Shown here: positions 9,053 to 16,774 of the stretch, in pieces
How positions within the stretch are numbered: the first letter of the stretch is position 1
Layout: each line of letters starts with the position of its first letter
NCBI RefSeq assembly: GCF_031179145.1
Contig: NZ_JAPSIB010000006.1
Span: 62,001 to 126,000 of the forward strand
Length of the DNA stretch: 64,000 nucleotides
Origin: Brevibacterium sp.
Lineage (GTDB): Bacteria; Actinomycetota; Actinomycetes; Actinomycetales; Brevibacteriaceae
Direction: 5' to 3'
The notes under the pieces: generated by a model
Database searches by the model: none
What the model saw: the letters and a program-made list of their open reading frames with translations, nothing else
What the model was told of the DNA's origin: nothing
Position numbers and translations under genes: made by a program

Positions 9053-9754
9053 ATGAGATTGGCCATCGCAGATCCGCCCTACCTCGGGCGTGCGAACCGC
9101 TGGTACGGTCAAGGCCGCGGGCATCGCGGCGGACTCGGCCGGGCAGCTGCACACGAAGCGGCTTCCGAATGGGACAACCCCGCCACTCACTAGGCCCTCG
9201 TGACCCGGCTCGAAGCCGACTACGACGGGTGGGTGATCGCGGCCGCTGCCGACAGCCTCGCCACCTACCTGCCGGTCTGCCCACCACAAGTGCGCATCCT
9301 CGTCTGGCACAAAGGCAACGCCATCCCGTCGGGGTCCCGCATCGCCAACCAGTGGGAGCCTGTGCTCGCCCGCGTCCCCGACGGACGGTCAGGCCGAACC
9401 GCCGGCGCGGCCGTCAACGATGTGCTCACCGTGGGCATCAGTTACCGCTACAGCTATGTCGGTTCGAAACCCTGCCCATGAACTCATTGGGTGCTCGACG
9501 TCTTCGGTTACCAACCCGACGTCGATCAGGTCCATGACCTCTTCACCGGTAGCGGAGCAGTCTCCATCGCAGAGTCCCTCTACAGCCCACCACCCTCTCA
9601 ACGCTGCGAGGTATGTGGAGGCTCCATCAAGCAGCCGGCCACGAGGCGTCGCCGCCGCACCTGTAGCGACAGCTGCCGGCAACGTCTCGCTCGACGCAAG
9701 GCCACCGAACGGCGCCGGCGAACATTGCGACTACAGGCCAAGCGATCTGCATAA
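9053..9754 (+). pseudogene. Beta-class DNA amino-methyltransferase relic, two in-frame stops
   Basis: One continuous reading frame of 233 sense positions interrupted by TAG at 9191-9193 and TGA at 9479-9481, with no frameshift. Motif IV (DPPY, codons 8-11) comes before the SAM-binding motif I (DLFTGSGAV, about codon 162), the order of beta-class N6-adenine or N4-cytosine methyltransferases of phages and islands. A C-terminal zinc-finger-like segment follows: CEVCGG at about 180, then CSDSC at about 200. Everything between the stops still reads as family sequence, so inactivation looks recent. It is 10 bp upstream of Lsr2. Confidence 0.75.
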
Positions 9755-9763
9755 ACTGGGCCC

Positions 9764-10111
9764 ATGGCACGCAATTTCATTGAGAAGATCACTGACGACC
9801 TGGACGGCACGCAAATTCCCGAGGGTGAAGACAGTGAGGTGTCTTTCGGGCTGGACAATGTCGACTATGCGATCGATCTCAACCAGAAGAACGCAGAAGC
9901 GCTGCGCGAATCACTGGCACCTTATATCGCCGTCGCCCGGCACTCTGCCCGAGCCGGCAAGAGGCAGAAGGCGAAACGCCAGCAGAACAACAAGGTAGAA
10001 TTGGACGCCATTCGCACGTGGGCACGAGAAAACGGGCACGAAGTCTCCGCCCGAGGGCCTATTCCCAAATCAGTGACTGCCGCTTACCAGGAAGCGACAG
10101 CATCCGTCTGA
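9764..10111 (+). CDS. lsr2: Lsr2 family nucleoid-associated protein (island paralogue)
   Basis: A 115-residue Lsr2-like protein that bridges DNA and silences AT-rich foreign genes in actinobacteria. Residues 1-62 match the dimerisation domain (FIEKITDDLDGT near the start), and about 78-110 match the DNA-binding domain (IRTWARENGHEVSARG). The minor-groove hook is normally RGR; here it reads RGP, so affinity may be altered. It follows the methyltransferase relic by 9 bp and converges on a zinc-ribbon microgene. Linkage to broken mobile genes suggests an element-borne rather than the housekeeping copy. Confidence 0.9.
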   Translation: MARNFIEKITDDLDGTQIPEGEDSEVSFGLDNVDYAIDLNQKNAEALRESLAPYIAVARHSARAGKRQKAKRQQNNKVELDAIRTWARENGHEVSARGPIPKSVTAAYQEATASV

Positions 10112-10125
10112 CCGACCGTCGGTCA
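10109..10125. terminator. Shared hairpin between Lsr2 and the zinc-ribbon microgene
   Basis: TGACCGAC and GTCGGTCA form a near-perfect 17-base dyad that contains both stop codons of the converging genes. There is no T-tract, so its role as a terminator is tentative. Confidence 0.35.
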
Positions 10126-10266
10126 TCCATAGTTGGGCTCACATTTCAAGCACGCATCTCTAGTCGAACCATCAACTAGTGAGCGCAGTGTGAACGTAAC
10201 ACTGAACTCGCCGCAAGCCTCACACTCACCATGTAGGCAGGTGCGTTCCATCTTCTTTTCAATCAT
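10123..10266 (-). CDS. Zinc-ribbon microprotein (47 aa)
   Basis: A 47-residue ORF convergent with Lsr2. It has two clean Cys pairs, CEAC (C15, C18) and CLKC (C39, C42), 20 residues apart and joined by a beta-strand-like segment (EFSVTFTLRSLVDG), plus a further C10. This is the layout of a treble-clef or zinc-ribbon finger. The ATG at 10266 has GGGAAG just upstream; M6 is an alternative start. Such small zinc proteins are frequent in phage and actinobacterial mobile elements, often as DNA- or protein-binding accessories. Function unknown. Confidence 0.6.
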   Translation of the reverse strand: MIEKKMERTCLHGECEACGEFSVTFTLRSLVDGSTRDACLKCEPNYG

Positions 10267-10524
10267 GCTTCCCACGTAAACACCTAACAGCCTTCCGGTG
10301 GGGGAGATCTGTCGTGTCGCGGATACTCGCTTCTAGCCTCGATTTTTCACGGGAGGGACGTCGAGCATGAGTCCTGCCCCAGCGTCTGGTGCTGTTACTG
10401 ATTCTCGCATCGAGGTATGACACGACACCGTGCCACGCCACAGTTAAAGCGGGGATTCCAGTTATGCGATCGGACCCCTCGATGTCGACATGCAACCGGG
10501 CCGAGGTGCCCCGGTAGGAACTTC

Positions 10525-10728
10525 TTACTCGGTGCTGTATTCGACGTACCCGGGTCCTTCATTGAATTTGTATCCAATTTTATAACTGGAATAAAGAACC
10601 TGACCGCCATACATATCGCCGACTTGCTCCATGAAGTTTGACGCTTCGCCCTCAGTCGCAAACACGCCCAGAATAGTATTATCCGGAGACTCGTCGTGTT
10701 GAACAATCCACACGGTTTCAGTACTCAT
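10525..10728 (-). CDS. Small hypothetical protein, DUF7336-like
   Basis: A 67-residue acidic protein starting METVWIVQHDE-like at residue 4 (after MST) and reading LGVFATEGEASNFMEQ at about 20-35. The pattern (V-W-x-V-Q-H-E, then I-x-G-V-F-x-T-E-x-x-A) resembles the DUF7336 group of tiny proteins that describe time-varying inputs in mobile elements. No SD is seen. No gene-sized neighbour within 250 bp on either side on this strand. Family assignment is tentative. Confidence 0.55.
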   Translation of the reverse strand: MSTETVWIVQHDESPDNTILGVFATEGEASNFMEQVGDMYGGQVLYSSYKIGYKFNEGPGYVEYSTE

Positions 10729-11047
10729 GGCTCAGAATCTATCAGCAGAAAGCGCTATTACTCTGTGTAGCACCAGTGAAAGGAGATGTTGCGCCCGGCT
10801 GCACTTGTCGCTTCTGTCGCTACCGTAACACCGGCCGCCTCCTCAGCCTCAATGGGACCTTTCTGATGGGGGCGTAGCGCCAGACTTTCCGGCTTATGAT
10901 CCAAGTGTCCCGGGTCCCAGCACTGGTGATCTGACGGTACGAGACCGAGAAGATTCCCGACTGTATGCTAGGACTCCTAGCGGTTAAGAGGCCATGCCTA
11001 CAGTGCAAACCATAAGCCAAACCATAAGCTAAGTCACGGAGGGCATA
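10729..11047. other. 319-bp spacer with a perfect 12-bp tandem repeat
   Basis: No convincing gene. A minus-strand frame (10820-11020) has an open stretch but no SD or recognisable family. The 12-mer CAAACCATAAGC occurs twice head-to-tail at 11006-11029, ending 19 bp before the next ATG, so it could be an operator for the gene at 11048. Confidence 0.4.
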
Positions 11048-11284
11048 ATGAAGCCAGAATCAGATGCGATCGAATACCGACCTGAAATCGGTGACATCGT
11101 TGTTCGAGAAGGCAATCATAAATACCGCAATGGCCCAAAAGCCACCCCCGATATTATCGGCGAAGTCAGCCTCATCACCGGCGATGATGTCTTCTTGCGC
11201 CAAGACAATGGGATGCCCGCCTGTGTCCTCATGTCAACAATCAGGCCTGCGTCTGAAGAGGAACGGAAGCGCGCCGGATTTTGA
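11048..11284 (+). CDS. Small hypothetical protein (78 aa)
   Basis: A 78-residue protein with a strong SD (CGGAGGG, 6 bp before the ATG). It reads GDIVVREGNHKYR near residue 15 and IGEVSLITGDDVFLR near 37, a small beta-barrel-like pattern as in KOW/SH3-type folds; this is only a shape impression. No family recognised. A 12-bp tandem repeat lies just upstream and may regulate it. Confidence 0.6.
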   Translation: MKPESDAIEYRPEIGDIVVREGNHKYRNGPKATPDIIGEVSLITGDDVFLRQDNGMPACVLMSTIRPASEEERKRAGF

Positions 11285-11480
11285 CGGCCCTGGTTACTGG
11301 TTGCGTCCCAGCTCGGTGTGTCCAAACGAAAGTCGTTGGCGGATCAAAAGGTTGCGGCCCGATTGAGATTGCTGAAGGCGGATTCTAGTTGTAATGTGAA
11401 CAATTGAGTCAATTCATCTTGGCGCACCCCCCCATTGGGCCACATTAGACAACATCCCCAGCAACGAATTGAGACACACC

Positions 11481-11984
11481 ATGCACTCCAGGCACAGACT
11501 GAGAGCACCGATCGCCATACTGGTGGCACTACTCGCCCTCATCGTAGGCTTGAATCTCTATCCGGCAAACAGCGCAGAAGCAACCGACTGGGCGAGTATC
11601 TCGAAAGCCGGTGCTGTCAAATGGCGAACCAAGACATCGTGGGGTACCGCGTATCTTCGGAACGGAAATTCCGACTGGGGTTACGTCCATATCAAGCGTG
11701 GAGGGACCTATCGCAAAACCAGCAATCACGAAGTGACTGCTGCGGCCGAGCGCCAGTGGGTCCGAGCACTGAATTCGAAGAATACCAGCCTGGCTTTCAA
11801 CGGCCTTGAAGTGTACGCGTCGCACTACCAGGTCGGAAAGAGTAAGAAACTCGCGCGAACGATGTGCGTGATTTATGATCACCGGTCCGGTTTGATTGGG
11901 AAGAATAAATACGGGCAGTTCGGAATCGTGACGGCGTATTGGACAACCGGGACACGCAATGCCGGTAAATGCGGAAAAGACTGA
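11481..11984 (+). CDS. Secreted hypothetical protein
   Basis: A 167-residue protein with a Sec signal peptide: basic start MHSRHRLR, hydrophobic core about residues 10-26, and a probable cleavage after NSAEA near residue 34. The mature part has many Trp, Tyr and Lys residues and only two Cys (CVIYDH near 138 and the C-terminal GKCGKD), which could form a disulphide. An in-frame TTG at 11469 is another possible start. No family recognised; an extracellular or surface role is inferred from the signal alone. Confidence 0.6.
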   Translation: MHSRHRLRAPIAILVALLALIVGLNLYPANSAEATDWASISKAGAVKWRTKTSWGTAYLRNGNSDWGYVHIKRGGTYRKTSNHEVTAAAERQWVRALNSKNTSLAFNGLEVYASHYQVGKSKKLARTMCVIYDHRSGLIGKNKYGQFGIVTAYWTTGTRNAGKCGKD

Positions 11985-12465
11985 TTGTGAACGTTGTGAC
12001 TGACCCTGTACCGTTCCGTCTTTTACCTTCGTCGTGCTTCGCGTCGAGTCGCGCACGCGCGCAGTGTCGGCCGCACTGCACTTCCTCTCATCCCGAAGGA
12101 CGGACACAGCTTCGCGCTTCAGTGCGGCCGCATGGTCGAGCGCTGTCCGCACTGAACATTCCTCCTCTTCGTCCCCTTCCCGGATAGGGCGATCCTTAGC
12201 TTCACCGTCCAGGCGAACGCTGACCCGCACGTCTCCCCGGAGGGGCGTCTTGGCCCTCCATGGACCCCAGCTGAGCGTTGACTGGTGCGGTATCGATGCG
12301 CAGACGCGGGTAGGCTTCACTCTGAGAGTGCTCCTTTTTAGTGGATTGATGGTGTCATCGCAAACACCATCATCCCTGGTCAGGGGCACTTTCTTTGTGT
12401 CAGTCCGGCATCTCGCCGCACCTAATCATGAAACCGCGAGGCTAGACTTCCGTAGAAACGATCGG
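11985..12465. other. 481-bp region without a convincing gene
   Basis: Frames are open on both strands but show neither start signals nor recognisable protein sequence. An inverted repeat GATGGTGT (12348-12355) / ACACCATC (12364-12371) is present without a T-tract. It may be eroded island DNA. Confidence 0.35.
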
Positions 12466-13092
12466 TTAGAGGTCGGCGGCAATGGCCCGTACCAGGACGT
12501 CCTGCCCCGCCGGAACATCGATCACGATGGTGCCATCAGGGCGTACGCTGATGTGCACATTCTGCGGAATACTCGCCGCCTGCTCCTCGATCCATTGCTG
12601 ACGGAGATGCGCCGTCAGCGGCCCCTGCGCAGAAACGGACCCACTCAGCAGGTCCTGAGCCACACCGAGCACGTACCGCTTCCAGGTCGGCACGTCGTAC
12701 ATGACGGTGGAAGCCAGCGACTCCGGTGTATCTACGCGGCGAGTGCCACGCGCCTCGCCCCGCTTCCAAGGCCCGAGAGGCTGCGGCTGGCCGATCAGCG
12801 GAACGAGTTCCGGTGCCGGCTCGACGGCAAAGCGGAGCTTGTTTCCGTCGACCCTCTCGTGTCCGATGATGCGATAGGTCACTGTGACAAGGCCCTCGCA
12901 GGTGCCCAGCAGGTAGTCGCCGGCCTCCTCGAGCAGTCTGTCGCTCAGGCTAGGCCAGTCTCCACGGGTGATGTCGGCGAGCAGCATCAAGGCGTTCTCG
13001 TCAGCCGTGACTGGCTTCGATTGCCCGGGCTGGGGAGTGACGATTTGGCGGGCGACGGGCGGATACGTCTGGGCGGTGTTCACGATAATCAT
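12466..13092 (-). CDS. Hypothetical protein (208 aa)
   Basis: I do not recognise this protein. The start is placed at the ATG at 13092 because GGGG sits about 6 bp upstream; upstream codons up to 13266 are Arg-rich and read poorly. The body holds a Leu-rich helical segment (ADITRGDWPSLSDRLLEEAG), a Pro/Gly-rich middle and a C-terminal strand pair (VHISVRPDGTIVIDVPAG). No membrane helix or signal. It lies between a secreted-protein gene and the TIR gene, on the same strand as TIR but after a 260-bp gap. Confidence 0.5.
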   Translation of the reverse strand: MIIVNTAQTYPPVARQIVTPQPGQSKPVTADENALMLLADITRGDWPSLSDRLLEEAGDYLLGTCEGLVTVTYRIIGHERVDGNKLRFAVEPAPELVPLIGQPQPLGPWKRGEARGTRRVDTPESLASTVMYDVPTWKRYVLGVAQDLLSGSVSAQGPLTAHLRQQWIEEQAASIPQNVHISVRPDGTIVIDVPAGQDVLVRAIAADL

Positions 13093-13188
13093 AGTCCCCA
13101 TCATACGCATCATGGCTATGTTGGCAATGATGCCGGGAGGAGTGACAGTAAGCGGTGATGATTGGCGGTTCGCCCGCCGAGGGTGTCG

Positions 13189-13212
13189 GCGCGAAAACGA
13201 TCGTTTTCGCGC
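13189..13212. repeat. Perfect 24-bp palindrome
   Basis: Each 12-base arm reads GCGCGAAAACGA followed by its exact complement, centred between 13200 and 13201. It is 97-120 bp upstream of the 208-aa gene start and 142-165 bp downstream of the TIR stop. There is no loop, so it suits a dimeric DNA-binding protein better than a terminator. Confidence 0.7.
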
Positions 13213-13353
13213 ACGCTGGCAGCATGAATGTTCAACGAAGTGGCCATCGGGTTTTCGGTGTAGCAAAACTCAAGTGCAGAACCGTCTGGTCGCAGAACGT
13301 CGTCTGAAGGGGTTTTGCTCTCGGTCTACAAGGGTCTGTACTGGATGTCACCG

Positions 13354-14208
13354 TCATCGTTCCACTAAGGTGGGGGCTGTATCCGTAATCTTGCCGAGGT
13401 AAGTGCCATCATTGCTGACCATTTGCCCGAACAAGCGCGTTTGCGCCTTCGGGTCGAGTGGTCGTGATTGTGATGAAATCAGAGTCTTGATGTCAGGAGC
13501 GTCTTTGATGTCGAACACCTCGTTGAGTCCGAAGAGGTCTTCGTCGACTCCTGCCAGTGTTCGTTCTGTTTGGCGTGTGCGGTGCATGAACCTCCCCGTT
13601 ATGGGGTCCAGCCGTGTTCGAGAGGGCCCCGGCGATCGAGTCGGCCGTACTAGCGTCAGAATTTCGTCGATCTTGTCTTCGATTGTTCTGGCGGGCACAC
13701 GTTCCTGTTGGTGTGGCCGAGTGGCCTCCTCCAGCTGAGCTTTCAGCTTCGGCCACTTCAGCTCGAACTCTTCACGCAGCTGGTCCTCGGGGAGCTTGAG
13801 CTTGCGTTCATGGATCTCCGCGTTCGTGTCATTGATCGTCTTCAGGAGCCCGAAGAGATCCTCGTCGTCATCAAGCGCGGTGAGCTGATAGTTCTTCATT
13901 GACCCGTTGTAATCCGCTTTGCTCAAGTCGACTAGTACTGGACACAGCCGACTACCGACCCCTGTCATCATCGCGCCAGCTTCGAAGTTCAGCCACTGCG
14001 AGTCGGTGTTCTCGGCGGTGATGAACACCAGCGCGAGGTCTGCGTTCGTCGCCGCCTGCGTGATGCTGGAAAACCATGGGTCCCCCTTGTCTAGCGCAGA
14101 GGAGAGGAAAATGTCGCGGCAGTCCTGGATGACTGTGGGAAGCCACTCTCTGAAAGTGCGAGCGACATCGTGACTATGAGTGCCTGACCAGCTGAAAAAG
14201 ATCTCCAT
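13354..14208 (-). CDS. TIR-domain protein, candidate anti-phage NADase
   Basis: A 284-residue cytoplasmic protein. Residues 1-140 form a bacterial TIR domain: the opening MEIFFSWSG strand, DIFLSSALDKGDPW (box 2 region), LVFITAENTDSQWLNFEAGA with putative catalytic Glu77, and LCPVLVDL. TIR domains of this type cleave NAD+ or make cyclic ADP-ribose signals in Thoeris, CBASS and short-Ago systems. Residues 150-284 are charged, partly helical and unrecognised; they may sense phage. There is no SD; TACTAT ends 5 bp before the ATG, hinting at a leaderless message. It diverges from the zeta-module antitoxin-like gene. Confidence 0.82.
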   Translation of the reverse strand: MEIFFSWSGTHSHDVARTFREWLPTVIQDCRDIFLSSALDKGDPWFSSITQAATNADLALVFITAENTDSQWLNFEAGAMMTGVGSRLCPVLVDLSKADYNGSMKNYQLTALDDDEDLFGLLKTINDTNAEIHERKLKLPEDQLREEFELKWPKLKAQLEEATRPHQQERVPARTIEDKIDEILTLVRPTRSPGPSRTRLDPITGRFMHRTRQTERTLAGVDEDLFGLNEVFDIKDAPDIKTLISSQSRPLDPKAQTRLFGQMVSNDGTYLGKITDTAPTLVER

Positions 14209-14319
14209 ATGCGAATAGTAGTCGCGCGTAAACCGGCTCGTTTGTCGCTAAAATGTCGCCGGCAGTTTTGCTGCTTCGCGATAGAATAGAAGCAGCAGAT
14301 TCCAGCGAAGGAGACGGGC

Positions 14320-14820
14320 ATGGCTGAGACGATGTATGAAATCACCCCAGAGCTCGTCGATGTTGCGCGTCGACATCTGAACCACATTCGGTGGCGTCGA
14401 GAGATCGATCGCGCCCATCGTGAGGGAGAGGCTGTCGATGTGACCGCCGATCGACTGGGAACGACGGTCGGCACGATCGCCTCTGAGATCCGCAAGCTCG
14501 AACGCCGACCCAACGCGCTCATGCGCACACCCATGGAGTTCGTCTACGAATACGCAGTGGGGGAGCGGACCCGTGATGACCTCATTTCCACACTGAGTTC
14601 CTGGCCTTACACGTATGGGCGTCTTGGAATCACACCCGGTGCCGAGCCCCAGTCATCTGCCGCTTGGGATCGTGGCACGTGGGACGACGTCAAATCCGCC
14701 CGGGCTAGTCACATCATCGACGATGACGCTTTCGCTCAGATCGCCCGCGCGGCCGATCTTCCCGCAGCAGTTTTTCCCCAATGGGTTCACGGCCCCACCC
14801 GGAAAGATCCCGCAGCTTGA
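14320..14820 (+). CDS. Antitoxin-like protein upstream of zeta toxin relic
   Basis: A 166-residue protein with AAGGAGA 6 bp before its ATG. Residues about 38-58 (AVDVTADRLGTTVGTIASEI) look like a small helix-turn-helix. Its stop (TGA at 14818-14820) overlaps a TTG that begins the zeta-toxin frame (TTGA), the usual antitoxin-toxin coupling. I infer it is the antitoxin or its accessory, now orphaned because the toxin frame is broken. The C-terminal half is unrecognised. Confidence 0.65.
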   Translation: MAETMYEITPELVDVARRHLNHIRWRREIDRAHREGEAVDVTADRLGTTVGTIASEIRKLERRPNALMRTPMEFVYEYAVGERTRDDLISTLSSWPYTYGRLGITPGAEPQSSAAWDRGTWDDVKSARASHIIDDDAFAQIARAADLPAAVFPQWVHGPTRKDPAA

Positions 14821-15813
14821 AAGCGGCCGTCGCGTCCTAACTCGACCAACTGCAAGCTGAACTCCGATCACGCGCCCCCGACATCACACAGGTACTCCGC
14901 CCGTTCGAAGTCGAAATCAACGCCCAATACGACCGTCTCCGCCCCGAGGGCCGGCAGACCGGACAAGCCGTCGTGGTCCTCACCGCCGGTGTCCCCGGTG
15001 CAGGCAAATCCACCCTCGTCAACGCACTCGACGACCGTGACGCCTACAGGGAGATCGACCCCGATATCTTCAAACAGATCTGCCTCACCATCGCCGAGCG
15101 CGAAGGCATTCTCGACGACTGGCTCGGACACACCCTCGCCGACGGCCGCCCACTCTGTCGAGGTGAACTCTCATCCCTCGTCCACACCTACTCCACCGAT
15201 CTCGCCGATGAGCTTGAGGACAGGTGCTACCTCAAGTCGGAAAGCTTCATCCGCCAAGGCACCTTCTCGTGGCCACAGCTGCACTCGCAGTACCTCAATA
15301 GACTCGAAGACCTCGGCGGCTATGAGGGATACCAGGTCGTGGCCGTCGAGATCGGGCGCACACAGGCGCTAGCTCAAGCCGACTCACGCTGGTGGGATGC
15401 CCTGCACCAACGGTTCCCCGGACGCCCGCTACCTCCCGCCAGCCGCGATCAACGATCTCTACACCTCGCCCGATGCCACGTACTCGAGATTCCTGACCAA
15501 CGCCGTGGACCTTATCAACCGGCCCGAGTCCGGCGACTTCACCCTCGCGAAGCTCACCGTCCTCGACCGCATCGACCCCGAGCAGCCTGTCACGAAGACC
15601 TACAACCACACCCCCGACAAGACCCTCACCGTCGACGCCATCAAGCGCGACCTAGACACTGAACGAGACCCGATGACCAGGCTGCGAAACGTCATGCGCG
15701 AGATCCGCAGCGGGGACGAAGGAATCCAGCGAGAGGCCCCGACATCCTCCATCGAGCACGACGAACACAAAAAGCGCTCGGTCGACCCGCCCGACAATCA
15801 GATCACCCCCTAA
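14817..15813 (+). pseudogene. Zeta-type toxin kinase relic (early stop and frameshift)
   Basis: Zeta toxins phosphorylate UDP-N-acetylglucosamine and stop wall synthesis. The Walker A motif GVPGAGKSTL is at about codons 58-67, followed by EIDPDIFK and the RQGTFSW segment. The frame opening at TTG 14817 meets TAA at 14838-14840 after seven codons. A second lesion near 15413-15430 shifts the C-terminal half (ARYLPPAAINDLYTSPDATY) into the +1 frame, which runs to 15813. Two independent hits argue for a dead toxin, though an internal start after the TAA would still give only a truncated product. Confidence 0.75.
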
Positions 15814-15830
15814 CCCAGGAGACAGCGACG

Positions 15831-15968
15831 ATGGATAACCCCTCGAAGCCCTCACCCTCAATGGCAGAGATCACGATGGCCTCCTACCTCCTTGACATGC
15901 ATGACGAACTCGCCCAAGCCGCGGCTGACGGACTCGTCGAGATCACGCCCAATTCCGATCCCCACTGA
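15831..15968 (+). CDS. Small acidic protein downstream of zeta relic
   Basis: A 45-residue ORF starting MDNPSKPSPSMAEITMASYL, with CAGGAGA 8 bp upstream and 17 bp after the zeta frame. The C-terminal half is helical and acidic (MHDELAQAAADGLVEI). It is probably a remnant of, or accessory to, the toxin-antitoxin/mobilisation operon. No family recognised. Confidence 0.5.
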   Translation: MDNPSKPSPSMAEITMASYLLDMHDELAQAAADGLVEITPNSDPH

Positions 15969-15982
15969 CCCCATTCTGATCC

Positions 15983-16599
15983 ATGACAGTTGAGACCAAC
16001 CCCCACTGGACCGGCTACGCCCGAGTGAGCACCCGCGATCAGAACCCCGACTCCCAGGACGCAGCCCTGAGAGCCGCCGGCTGCGAACGGATCTTCATCG
16101 ATCACGGCGAGTCAGCCGGATCTCCGACCGCCCCCAGTGGGCCGCCGGCCTCGCGCAGCTCCGCCGCGGCGATACCCTCGTCATCGTCGCCCTTGACCGA
16201 ATCGCCGGCTCCGAACTCATGGGCATCGAAATCATCCGCGACCTCGGCAACCGCGGCGTCCGGCTCAAGTCTCTGACCGAACCATTCCTCGACGTCGACA
16301 CCTCGACCCCGATGGGAGAGGCCATCGTCGGGATCATGGCCGTCCTCGCGCAGCTGCGCGTGTCAACGATCCGCGCGAACACCATGCGCGGCCTCTCCCA
16401 CGCCCGCACTCAAGGACGAATAGGGGGACTCCCCCGAGCACTGACCCGCAACCAGGTCAAGACTGTACTCGAATGGCGAGAGCTCAACGCCGACGGCCAC
16501 CCGTACAAGACTTATCAGGAGATCGCCGATCTCTTCGGCGTCTCCCGGCACACCGTCATGCGCGCTGTCCGCACTGAGGAGGACAAACGCAATAGATAA
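15983..16599 (+). pseudogene. Serine recombinase (resolvase/invertase) with -1 frameshift
   Basis: The N-terminus YARVSTRDQNPDSQ carries the catalytic Ser16. Near 16111-16113 the frame breaks: after IDHGES the family sequence (SRISDRPQWAAGLAQL) continues only in another frame, consistent with loss of one base. The rest is intact, with VALDRIAGSE, EAIVGIMAVLAQ and a C-terminal HTH_7 (YQEIADLFGVSRHTVMRAV). These enzymes mobilise or resolve transposons and islands, so this is the likely dead mobility gene of the region. Confidence 0.85.
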
Positions 16600-16774
16600 C
16601 CCCTTCGCCGGCATCCGACTGCTACGGCCACCATTCGAGTGGTTCGACGCCCTCTACGACGCGATGCTGCCCATCGGGCTCGGCCTGCTCCTGCTGACGA
16701 TCGGCAGAAAGTGCGTCTGGGTGCGGCCACTTTCCCGTCAAAGGGGCCAATGGTGCCGGTGGAGCCGGACCTGA
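16592..16774 (+). pseudogene. Fragment of a small membrane protein, cut at a junction
   Basis: The frame immediately after the recombinase reads NPFAGIRLLRPPFEWF then a hydrophobic stretch (AMLPIGLGLLLLTIG). It loses sense near 16705-16712, where the next frame becomes CoiA-like. It has no start codon of its own. It resembles the N-terminal anchors of conjugation-type proteins, but I cannot name it. Confidence 0.35.

Noticed and set aside
9191-9481. Programmed recoding of TAG/TGA in the methyltransferase
   Set aside because: No stem-loop or known recoding signal follows either stop, and neighbouring genes are also broken, so decay is simpler.
10311-10426. GTCGTGTC/GACACGAC inverted ends about 100 bp apart, enclosing a 17-codon ORF with a good SD
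   Set aside because: Could be a tiny transposon remnant, but there is no target duplication or second copy; too weak.
12348-12371. GATGGTGT/ACACCATC inverted repeat as a terminator
   Set aside because: No T-tract on either strand and no gene end close by.
12034-13158. Long plus-strand open frame
   Set aside because: It is antisense to the 208-aa gene, Arg/Pro-rich, and has no SD or family match; a GC-skew shadow.
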